6,842 bases of DNA from Methanimicrococcus sp034006575 (GTDB lineage: Archaea; Halobacteriota; Methanosarcinia; Methanosarcinales; Methanosarcinaceae). The position numbers were made by a program, and so were the translations under genes. The stretch is from positions 1-6,842 of the forward strand of contig JAVESN010000087.1 of assembly GCA_034006575.1 (NCBI GenBank). Reading direction: 5' to 3'. Below, piece after piece: positions 1-5,556 of this stretch (position 1 is its first letter; the number at the start of each line of letters is the position of its first letter). Below the pieces are notes generated by a model that did not search any database, was not told where the DNA came from, and saw nothing but the letters and a program-made list of their open reading frames with translations.

Positions 1-153
1 TTCGGTATCCGGATTTATCTTTGTTTTTGGTATCCGGATTTATCTTTGTTTTTGGTATCCGGATTTATCTTTGTTTTTGGTATCCGGATTTATCTTTGTT
101 TTTGGTATCCGGATTTATCTTTGTTTTCGAAACCCGGATTTTTCGTCGTCGAT
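1..153. repeat. 25-bp tandem array at the 3' end of the lipoprotein gene
   Basis: Five consecutive 25-bp units start at 4, 29, 54, 79 and 104 on the plus strand. The first four are identical and the fifth differs at its last base. A degenerate sixth copy at 129..153 is coding sequence of the neighbouring minus-strand gene. Each unit carries the 8-bp palindrome ATCCGGAT. The array runs off the left edge, so its true length is unknown. The stop codon of the lipoprotein gene (115..117) lies inside the innermost full unit, so the array looks seeded by duplication of the gene's 3' end. The period is not a multiple of three, so no long coding frame is preserved. Confidence 0.95.
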
Positions 154-954
154 TAATTTTGTAATGGTTTGGAGATTTTTAATTTTGTATCGATACCAAA
201 CAAAAACGGCGACGATTGTACCCAAAAGTATCAAAGCGGATATGAACAAATAAAACGGCACGTTTTCGTCATAATATTTGACGGTGACAAGCCCCGCGGG
301 CTCATTCCATTTCAAAACGGTTCGATTTTGATCGTCTTGCTCCGTTGAATCGGAAGCCGGCCGGGCGGTACCGATGACTCGATTTCCGGTCGCGATGTTT
401 TCCGGCAAAATGATTTGAATCGCTTCGGCGCCGTCATTCACGGTGACGGATTTGTCTTGTCCGCCCGGATTAAAAGTATAAAGCAAAACACCGGAGAAAT
501 TTTCTTCAAGACTCATTGTCGGAGAACGGTTTATACTTTTTAAAGAATAATTCAACTCCCGCACTTCCGGACTTTTTGCCAGCTCATAAATACTGTCGTT
601 TGTCATTGAAAAATCCGAGCTCGTAATAAAACAAACATCTTCATATTTCGGCTCTTCAAAAGAAAAAAACCCGTCGTCCTTTAAAAGGGAAATCTCTTTT
701 TGATTTTGAATCACTCGAACAACCTGTATTTTTGAAGAATTTTTATCGACAAAATAAGAACCGGATCCAACAACTTTCTCCTCTCCGTCAAGGATTGGCA
801 CAAAAATATTCAATTCGTAAAGATTCAAAACATCAAAAACCGTTTCATTATTTGAAGAGTCATCCGAATCGGAAAATATTGTTAAGCATCCGCTCAAAAA
901 AACGAAAGCCATCACAGAAATCAGAAGGAGAAACGGAAAAAAGCCTTTTTTCAT
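115..954 (-). CDS. Membrane-anchored lipoprotein, probable DUF5803 family
   Basis: The 279-residue protein begins with a lipoprotein signal: basic MKKG, a hydrophobic core, then the lipobox LSGC with Cys23 as the likely lipidated residue. A Ser/Asp/Asn-rich linker follows. Near the C-terminus there is one transmembrane helix (about residues 234-253), then a basic, cytoplasmic-type tail. The stretch LPENIATGNRVIGTARP, a later VLKWNEP and a VKYYDE just before the helix match my memory of archaeal DUF5803 proteins, which have the same signal-domain-helix layout. The function of that family is unknown. The bulk should lie outside the membrane. The gene follows cdc6 on the same strand after a 136-bp gap containing a terminator-like hairpin, so it probably has its own promoter. 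No strong ribosome site precedes the ATG. The last codons (FRKQR-stop) form the seed copy of the 25-bp array. The coding call is secure; the family call is moderate. Confidence 0.85.
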   Translation of the reverse strand: MKKGFFPFLLLISVMAFVFLSGCLTIFSDSDDSSNNETVFDVLNLYELNIFVPILDGEEKVVGSGSYFVDKNSSKIQVVRVIQNQKEISLLKDDGFFSFEEPKYEDVCFITSSDFSMTNDSIYELAKSPEVRELNYSLKSINRSPTMSLEENFSGVLLYTFNPGGQDKSVTVNDGAEAIQIILPENIATGNRVIGTARPASDSTEQDDQNRTVLKWNEPAGLVTVKYYDENVPFYLFISALILLGTIVAVFVWYRYKIKNLQTITKLIDDEKSGFRKQR

Positions 955-997
955 AAATCACAAAAGGAATCGGAATCATAAAAATGTTTGTTTTTTT

Positions 998-1034
998 AAA
1001 AAAGGGAGACGAAAGTGAAAAAAGAGACACTTTC
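998..1034 (-). terminator. Likely cdc6 transcription terminator
   Basis: GAAAGTG at 1011..1017 and CACTTTC at 1028..1034 form a perfect 7-bp stem with a 10-base loop. Read on the minus strand (the direction of cdc6), this hairpin is followed within about ten bases by a run of six T (998..1003). It lies 57 bp past the cdc6 stop and before the lipoprotein start. Archaea terminate mainly at T-runs, so the T-run is probably the active part and the hairpin may be accessory. Confidence 0.5.
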
Positions 1035-1090
1035 ATCAATTAAGACGCTCAAAACATTTGTTGAAAGAATCGTTTGAATTTAAACCGAGC

Positions 1091-2344
1091 TCAAAAATAT
1101 CCGATTTTCACATTGTGATTGTAGTTTTGAAGCGGTATTAATTTATAATCTTCTAAAAGAACGTCATACGTGTTTTTAACGGGAACGGATAACGATATTT
1201 CTTTTGTTCGGCCGTATCGTCCTTTACTGACAACGATTGCATTGATAATGCCGAGCATATCCAATTCCGACATTAAATCCGTCACACGGCGCTGAGTTAA
1301 AATATCCAAATCAACCGTTTTACAAAACTTTCTGTAAATATTATAAACTTCCCCCGTCGTAATGCTTTGCGGAGAAAGCTTTTGGTTTTGAGCGCTGATG
1401 TTTAAAGAAACGATGCTGAATAAAACCAATTTAGATTGCGTCGGCAAAGTTCGAACCACCTCTACGACGCGATCCACTTCAATTTTGTCTTGAGCGTTTC
1501 GAACATGCATTTCTTTAACCACTTTTTCTTCCCGGCGCTCGGCAATTTCTCCGGAAACGCGCAACAAATCCAAAGCGCGGCGCGCATCCCCGTGTTCCTG
1601 GGCCGCCAAAGCCGCGCAAAGCGGAATCACGGAGCTATCCAACACGTTTTCATTGTAAGCGATTGCAGCGCGCTGATAAAGAATATCTCGAATTTGGTCC
1701 GCGTCATACGGCGGATAAATGATTTCTTCTTCGCCCAGTGAACTTTTAACGCGCGGGTCTAAAAAATCGGTGAATTTCAAATCGTTTGAAACGCCGATGA
1801 TGCTGACACGGGCTTGTTTTAAATTGGAGTTCATGCGCGACAAATTGTAAAGCACATCGTCGCCCTTTTTAACAAGTTTATCGATTTCATCCAAAATCAC
1901 GATAAGAACTTGTTCTTTGGCGTCCAAAGCATCTTTAAACTTTTGAAAAACCTGGTCCGTCGGCCATCCGGTCATCGGAATGTCTTCTCCGAAATGCCTG
2001 GCCAAATTTGCCAAAAGCCGATATTGCGTATCGATGACTTCGCAATTGACGTAAATGACCGAACACTTGACGCCCATTTTTTCACTCATGTTTTCGAGTT
2101 CTTTTCCGACGTATCGCGTCACGGCCGTTTTACCGGTTCCGGTTTTTCCGTAAATCAAGATGTTTGAAGGTGTTTCCCCCCGAAGAGCGGAAACCAATAT
2201 CATCGCCAATTCTTCCGTTTGTTCATCTCGATGAACCAAAACGTCCGGCGTATATGAATGTCTGAGAACTTCCTTGTCTTTGAAAATGGATTCATTTTCA
2301 AGAAGGCGTTCAAATAATTTGTTTAGGGAGCTTGTCATATTCAT
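1091..2344 (-). CDS. cdc6: Orc1/Cdc6-family DNA replication initiator
   Basis: This 417-residue protein is the archaeal origin-binding initiator: it recognises origin DNA in its ATP-bound form and helps load the MCM helicase. It has normal family length. The AAA+ core shows Walker A GKTGTGKT (66-73), Walker B VILDEID (about 149-155), sensor 1 SIIGVSND (181-188), an arginine-finger region around LDPRVKSSL and sensor 2 GDARRALDLL (252-261). The C-terminal third is the winged helix; QRRVTDLMSELDMLGII (361-377) and the wing SKGRYGRTKEI are the expected DNA-contacting elements. Two in-frame ATGs compete as start, at 2344 and 2338. The GGAG on the minus strand sits 4 nt before the first and 10 nt before the second, so the start is undecided by two codons. 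Upstream lies the AT-rich putative origin. No key motif is missing, so the protein should be functional. Confidence 0.97.
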   Translation of the reverse strand: MNMTSSLNKLFERLLENESIFKDKEVLRHSYTPDVLVHRDEQTEELAMILVSALRGETPSNILIYGKTGTGKTAVTRYVGKELENMSEKMGVKCSVIYVNCEVIDTQYRLLANLARHFGEDIPMTGWPTDQVFQKFKDALDAKEQVLIVILDEIDKLVKKGDDVLYNLSRMNSNLKQARVSIIGVSNDLKFTDFLDPRVKSSLGEEEIIYPPYDADQIRDILYQRAAIAYNENVLDSSVIPLCAALAAQEHGDARRALDLLRVSGEIAERREEKVVKEMHVRNAQDKIEVDRVVEVVRTLPTQSKLVLFSIVSLNISAQNQKLSPQSITTGEVYNIYRKFCKTVDLDILTQRRVTDLMSELDMLGIINAIVVSKGRYGRTKEISLSVPVKNTYDVLLEDYKLIPLQNYNHNVKIGYF

Positions 2345-2345
2345 T

Positions 2346-2360
2346 AATCTCCGGGAGATT
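2346..2360. promoter_or_regulatory. Perfect palindrome overlapping the cdc6 ribosome site
   Basis: AATCTCCGGGAGATT is a perfect inverted repeat: 7-bp arms around a single central G. It sits one base upstream of the first cdc6 ATG (2342..2344) and contains the GGAGAT that would act as the cdc6 ribosome-binding site on the minus strand. As DNA it could be an operator for a dimeric regulator, or for the initiator itself. As RNA its arms could pair only poorly because the loop is one base. The symmetry is directly visible; regulation is inference. Confidence 0.45.
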
Positions 2361-2545
2361 GATCAGGCAAACAAAAAATAAAATAAATTAAAATAAAAAA
2401 TATGAATAAAATATTTGGCATTTTTGATTAAGTTTTTTATATTTGACTTAAAGTTTTTTATATTTGACTTAAGCACTTTTTATTTATTCTTTATTTTTTT
2501 TATTTCTTTATTTTTTTTATTTTTTTATTTTTTAATTATTTTTTA
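2361..2545. other. Extremely AT-rich region upstream of cdc6, candidate origin unwinding element
   Basis: This stretch is almost only A and T. On the plus strand it is A-rich at 2371..2413 and becomes a long T-rich tract at 2475..2545, so strand composition switches in the middle. It includes a 21-bp perfect tandem duplication (2430..2471) and a 17-bp one (2489..2522). Archaeal origins are often beside an orc1/cdc6 gene and contain such easily melted DNA. I could not find clear origin recognition boxes flanking it, so the origin call rests on position and composition. The cdc6 promoter must also lie here. No believable gene is present. Confidence 0.4.
2430..2471. repeat. 21-bp perfect tandem duplication
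   Basis: Two identical 21-bp units lie end to end at 2430..2450 and 2451..2471; each starts AAGTTTTTTATATTTGACTT. The beginning of a third copy follows (AAG within CTTAAG). It lies inside the AT-rich region upstream of cdc6. Each unit contains a TATATTT core, so they might be promoter or melting elements, but the pair could equally be slippage in low-complexity DNA. Confidence 0.8.
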
Positions 2546-2777
2546 TTCACCAAGCAAACGGAATCAAACCGAATGCGATTTATTTTTCTTTACGGTCTGA
2601 GCCGATCAAACGTAGGGAAAATAATTCGTTTTTGACCAAATCAATGAAACCGGTATTATGTGTGTTTTTGTTTTTTAAATTTCGGCGTTTAAATTGAATA
2701 TTCCGCTCTTTTTCCGATGGAGATATTTTTAAGGGTTTTGCGCCGTTTAAATAGTTTTTTTTGTTTTTTGAAATCTT
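2546..2777. other. Spacer between the AT-rich region and the pseudogene; no convincing gene
   Basis: This spacer is less AT-biased than the tract before it. The longest open frame is a 68-codon minus-strand frame ending at 2580, which is very rich in Lys and Asn, lacks a ribosome site and resembles nothing I know. The segment at 2712..2738 (TTCC, TGGA, then AAGGG) loosely resembles an archaeal origin recognition box, but the match is too poor to annotate. Confidence 0.4.
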
Positions 2778-3182
2778 ATGAAGCATCCGTTTTTTAAATT
2801 TTTAAAGACATTTATCCGTCGCGTGGCATTGAATTTAAAGATCGGTTAAATAGTTTAACGGATGATTCAAACGAATGGGTCGTTTTAAATTGTACAGAAT
2901 ATCCAAGAGAAGTAAAGGTATTAAAACTTATGGGAAAGACCCCCTTATTTCGAATGGAAAATAGACAACAAACGACATTATAGATATATAATTTCTGTCA
3001 AATCCGAAAATTCTTTCTGAGTCATCCGAGAGAAAACGTTTGATGTAAAACAGAATCGAATAAGCCGGACGAGTTCTCGTTTTTATTACATCGGAAACAC
3101 GGGGGCAATAAATTAAATTTCCGATGGATTTAATACGAACGCGGGCGGCAAATTCGATAAAACGGGGTTGCTTAAAGACTAA
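2778..3182 (+). pseudogene. Decayed gene of unknown family, two frameshifts and two stops
   Basis: No intact frame spans this region, but protein-like sequence continues through it. From ATG 2778 the frame gives MKHPFFKFLK. After a one-base slip near 2804 the next frame gives a peptide beginning DIYPSRGIEF and running through NEWVVLNCTEYP to LMGKT (about 2941). Removing one C from the run at 2940..2944 joins this to PYFEWKIDNKRHYRYIISVK in the original frame. That frame stays open to 3182 except for TGA at 3018 (plausibly a lost Trp) and TAA at 3114 (one base from Lys AAA). It passes through SRFYYIGNTGAIN and GKFDKTGLLKD before the final TAA. The reconstructed product is about 134 residues, with no signal peptide. 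I do not recognise the family. The final ten codons are the first unit of the 30-bp array. The reading-frame relics are visible; the single-gene reconstruction is inference, and the 5' end is least certain. Confidence 0.5.
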
Positions 3183-3332
3183 TTCGGTAAAGCGGGGTTG
3201 CTTAAAAACTAATTCGGTAAAACGGGGTTGCTTAAAAACTAATTCGGTAAAACGGGGTTGCTTAAAAACTAATTCGGTAAAACGGGGTTGCTTAAAGACT
3301 AATTCGGTAAAACGGGGTTGCTTAAACGGTAA
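3153..3332. repeat. 30-bp tandem array at the 3' end of the pseudogene
   Basis: Six 30-bp units start at 3153, 3183, 3213, 3243, 3273 and 3303. Units three and four are identical and the others differ by one to a few bases; the last diverges in its final bases. The core is GGTAAAACGGGGTTGCTTAA. The first unit is the last ten codons of the pseudogene, including its stop, and every later unit again ends in TAA in that frame, so the unit is exactly a copied gene tail. Because 30 is a multiple of three, other frames stay open through the array and produce spurious decapeptide-repeat frames on both strands (3124..3360 plus, 2928..3365 minus). Confidence 0.95.
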
Positions 3333-3539
3333 AAAATCATTCGCTTTTAAAAAGAAATAAATCAACGGCTCCCATTTGATTAAAATTCATACCCGCACAT
3401 TCCTCGCACATTCCGTTTTTTATTTATCCAAATATTTTTTAAAATAATAATATTTATATCTTTTAAATTATAATGTATATCTATTAATATTTAGTTTTGC
3501 TGTTTTATTTCAGAAATATTTCGATTAAAACCATTCATC
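3333..3539 (+). promoter_or_regulatory. AT-rich leader and promoter region of the 106-residue gene and first FecR gene
   Basis: No gene is present. A short direct repeat CGCACATTCC occurs at 3394..3403 and 3405..3414, 11 bp apart, followed by a T-run (3416..3421) that may end transcription coming from the left. From about 3420 to 3500 the sequence is nearly all A and T, with several possible archaeal TATA boxes (for example around TTTATATC, 3453..3460). I cannot choose one. The transcription start is not determined. Confidence 0.35.
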
Positions 3540-3547
3540 GGAGGTGA
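3540..3547 (+). promoter_or_regulatory. Strong Shine-Dalgarno GGAGGTGA
   Basis: GGAGGTGA is a full match to the archaeal anti-Shine-Dalgarno pairing. It lies 8 nt before ATG 3556, which decides that start. An in-frame GTG at 3544 lies within the ribosome site itself and is therefore not a likely start. Confidence 0.8.
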
Positions 3548-3555
3548 AATGTTTT

Positions 3556-3876
3556 ATGAACACCGATACGAAAACCAAACGACCTGATTGCGGCGACAAT
3601 GTTCAAAACGAGTCATATTTGAATGATTTCGTTATCATCCAAAACGGCCGAGCCGGATATCGTTCGGGATTTTATTTTTATGAGCCGGATGACGGAACGA
3701 GCCATTCGTTTCTCCAAAATGTGCGTGAGACCGTGAGCGATGTCATTGAAAATATAACTGAAAATTTGACTGAAAATATAATTAAAAATTTGACTGAAAT
3801 TTTGACTGAAAATACAACAGAATATCTCATCAGAGATACTTTTTTTGGCGGCAATATACGCGGCTTAAGGGGATAA
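3556..3876 (+). CDS. Unrecognised 106-residue protein with tetrapeptide repeats
   Basis: The protein begins MNTDTKTKRPDCG and has no signal peptide or membrane segment. The first half includes FVIIQNGRAGYRSGFYFYEP and belongs to no family I recognise. Residues 63-90 are seven consecutive four-residue units on the pattern hydrophobic-Thr-Glu-Asn (for example ITEN, LTEN, IIKN, LTEI), encoded by an imperfect 12-bp repeat at 3742..3825. A strong ribosome site fixes the ATG. The stop is 22 bp before the start of the first FecR gene on the same strand, so the two are probably one transcription unit and the proteins may act together. The repeat segment contains four N-X-T sequons, but without a signal peptide they need not be used. 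The gene call is good; the function is unknown. Confidence 0.7.
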   Translation: MNTDTKTKRPDCGDNVQNESYLNDFVIIQNGRAGYRSGFYFYEPDDGTSHSFLQNVRETVSDVIENITENLTENIIKNLTEILTENTTEYLIRDTFFGGNIRGLRG

Positions 3877-3898
3877 ACAATATCGGGAGATTTTTATT

Positions 3899-5321
3899 AT
3901 GGCAAAATCTATTCTTAAATTTATGGCGGTGACTCTGTTGGTTTTTATTTTCACGGCGGGTGTTTCATACGGCAACGTCGTCTCGGCGACTTCCGACGGG
4001 GGGGTGGAAACTTGAAGGAGCGGCCTTGTTTGATCCGCCGGACGCCAAAAATACGATAACAAGCGTCAGCGACGGAAGCGCCTCTATTCGAACGACACAT
4101 CCGGACAGCGGGGATTCCTTTCAAGCTTCTATGAATTGGAATTCTCCGGACTCTTATTACAAGGAGGGAAGCCTTGTTGAGCTTACTCTTTCCATACGGG
4201 TTGACAGTTATGTTTGGACCGGCAAAAACGACGGGTATATCCACGAAGGCATCAACTATCCCCGCGCTCAAATTTATGCGGCTCTCGATTCTTCGGACAT
4301 CGGTTTTGGCGGCGGGACCGCTCGCGCGATTTATTTGGAGGACAAGGACGGAAATTACACCCCGACGGTTTACGGGGAAAACGGGAAAACCGTTGTGAGC
4401 AGCCAAAGTTATACGGTTTTTGCTCCTTTTCCGAAAGGGTATAAAGACGGTGACCGCATCAGCTTGCATGTGAGATGCGGGGACGCGGGTCTTGCGCGCT
4501 ATGATTATGTTTGGGATACCGGAGACGCGCCGGCGGAACCGACAAGACCGGAATCGACACAAAACTCCTCTTTTAAGGGCCTTTCCGGCCGGGACCCTTT
4601 CGTTTATCATCGCCCGCCGCCGGCACCGGGTTTGACGGAAGGGCTTTGCAAAATCGGAGATTTATACGGCGAGGTGGACGTGCGCCAAAACGACGAAGAC
4701 GACGACGCGTATATTTTTGCTTGGAGCGGTATGCAACTCTATCACAACGACCGCGTAAAAACACTGACACGAAGCGGCTGTATTATTTCTTTTTCGGACA
4801 TGTCGACTTTTGTCATGAAGGAAGATTGTACGATCGTTATGGATTTAAAAAACGAAAAAGAATCTAAAATCGCTTTGGTTGCCGGAAATCTTTGGACCAA
4901 CTTGAAGCGAATGACACAGGATGGCGGTTTGGAAGTCGAAATGAGCCAAGCGATTGCCGGCGCGAGAGGGACCACTTTTATCTGCGAAGAAAATGACGGG
5001 ATTTCAACCGTAAAAGTCTTTGAAGGAACGGTGGAGGTCACGTCAAAAGAAACCGGCAATTCCGTCATGGTCGGCGGCGGAGAGATGTATCGCATCGACG
5101 GTTCCGGTCAAGGCACTTTAACGACATTTGACACAAAAGCCGAGCTGGCCGATTGGGACGCTTATGTCCGCGACGTCACAACCGAAGCGATGAAAGAACC
5201 TTCCCGCAAAAGCGGCGGGTTTTCGATGGTTCTTATGGTCGCGGCATTTATTTTTATAATGCTTGTCCTTTTAGCGGCCGTTTTTTTCGTTTTCATTGCC
5301 GCGCGAAATAAAAACAAATAA
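3899..5321 (+). CDS. FecR-domain surface protein 1, frameshifted at a G7 run
   Basis: ATG 3899 follows GGGAGA (3885..3890) at good spacing and opens a signal peptide (MAKSILKFMAVTLLVFIFTA), but this frame stops at 4013..4015 after 38 residues. The remaining protein lies in another frame, open to 5321. Dropping one G from the seven at 3998..4004 joins them into a 473-residue protein. Its order is signal peptide, a beta-rich extracellular domain of about 200 residues, a proline-rich linker (HRPPPAPG), a FecR domain (about 248-422; IGDLYGEVDVRQ, LYHNDRVKTL, AGARGTTFICEE, VKVFEGTVEV), and a C-terminal transmembrane helix (about 440-467) with the short tail ARNKNK. FecR domains in bacteria often work with anti-sigma systems. 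Archaea have no sigma factors, so here the domain is more likely a structural or sensory module. Without the frameshift, translation could begin only at weak internal starts such as GTG 3960, without the signal peptide. It could be phase-variable, a pseudogene or a sequencing error. Confidence 0.85.
3998..4004 (+). repeat. G7 homopolymer at the frameshift point of FecR gene 1
   Basis: Seven consecutive G occur at codons 34-36 of the frame starting at 3899. With seven, that frame ends at TGA 4013..4015. With six (or nine), it continues into the long FecR frame as SDGGWKLEGAALF. This is a classic position for slipped-strand on/off switching, and also a common place for base-call error. Confidence 0.85.
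4944..5160 (+). repeat. Segment nearly identical to 6601..6817 (FecR paralogue tract)
   Basis: Aligned base by base with a fixed offset of 1657, this 217-bp segment differs from 6601..6817 at only seven positions, and 5059..5160 (102 bp) is identical to 6716..6817. Similarity drops sharply at the right boundary and is clearly lower to the left. The tract encodes the second half of the FecR domain (AIAGARGTTFICEE through FDTKAELADWD). The pattern suggests recent gene conversion between the paralogues. Confidence 0.9.
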
Positions 5322-5479
5322 AATAAAACAAAGTAATATAAAATAAAATAAAACAAAGTAATATAAAATAAAATAAAACAAAGTAATATAAAATAAAATA
5401 AAACAAAGTAATATAAAATAATATAAAATAAAATAAAATAAAACAAGGTAATATAAAATAAAACAAAATAAAACAAAAT
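5316..5479. repeat. 25-bp A-rich tandem array at the 3' end of FecR gene 1
   Basis: Four perfect 25-bp units occupy 5316..5340, 5341..5365, 5366..5390 and 5391..5415. A 15-bp partial unit, one further unit with a single change (5431..5455) and degenerate A-rich sequence follow. The core is AAATAAAATAAAACAAAGTA. The first six bases of unit one are the last Lys codon and the stop codon of FecR gene 1, so the array begins exactly on the gene end. Each unit holds TAATATAAAAT-type sequence that resembles archaeal TATA boxes, so the array may contain the promoter of the next gene. Confidence 0.95.
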
Positions 5480-5482
5480 CAT

Positions 5483-5519
5483 CGGGTCTCGACACCCGGA
5501 GGTGTTTTTTACTTCCGGG
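5483..5519 (+). promoter_or_regulatory. Mutually exclusive stem-loops in the leader of FecR gene 2
   Basis: Three pairings compete for the same bases. CGGGT (5483..5487) pairs with ACCCG (5494..5498). The terminator-like stem uses 5492..5505. CCCGGAGGT (5495..5503) can pair with ACTTCCGGG (5511..5519) to form nine pairs including one G-U, with a 7-base loop. Formation of the last would destroy the terminator-like stem, which is the logic of an attenuator. This is inference from pairing only. Confidence 0.3.
5491..5510 (+). terminator. Terminator-like hairpin with T-run after FecR gene 1
   Basis: ACACC (5492..5496) pairs with GGTGT (5501..5505) across a CGGA tetraloop, extended by a G-T wobble, and runs straight into six T (5505..5510). 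This has the form of an intrinsic terminator for transcripts leaving FecR gene 1 and its array. It lies 46 bp before the next start codon. Confidence 0.45.
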
Positions 5520-5556
5520 GCGCGGCTCAAATAAAGAATCTGAAAGAGGAACAAAT

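Noticed and set aside
2415..2600. Plus-strand 61-codon hydrophobic frame
   Set aside because: It is almost entirely Phe, Leu and Ile from a T-rich tract; low-complexity noncoding DNA is a better explanation.
2712..2738. Weak similarity to an archaeal origin recognition box
   Set aside because: Only short blocks match, spacing is off and no second inverted copy is seen. A shared 11-mer with 3118..3128 is within chance expectation.
2580..2786. Minus-strand 68-codon Lys/Asn-rich frame
   Set aside because: It has no ribosome site, no known motif and biased composition in AT-rich DNA. It could be a relic, but nothing supports it.
3153..3332. Possibility that the 30-bp array is a CRISPR array or plasmid-type iterons
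   Set aside because: Units are directly adjacent without unique spacers and there are no cas genes. The G-run in each unit loosely recalls an origin box, but derivation from the gene tail explains the unit fully.
3124..3360. Plus-strand frame of 78 codons with a repeated decapeptide (NSVKRGCLKT)
   Set aside because: It exists only because the 30-bp array is a multiple of three. There is no ribosome site, and it overlaps the pseudogene in a different frame.
2928..3365. Minus-strand frame of 145 codons with repeated FKQPRFTELV
   Set aside because: It is the complementary reading of the same array, with no ribosome site and no recognisable domain; the flanking sequence reads better on the plus strand.
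3951..4610. Minus-strand 219-codon frame opposite FecR gene 1
   Set aside because: It is rich in Arg and Pro, as expected from the complement of a GC-richer gene, and the plus strand carries a clear homologous protein.
5162..5554. Minus-strand frames rich in Phe, Tyr, Leu and Ile resembling membrane proteins
   Set aside because: They are translations of the A-rich 25-bp array read on the opposite strand; the apparent hydrophobicity is a composition artefact.
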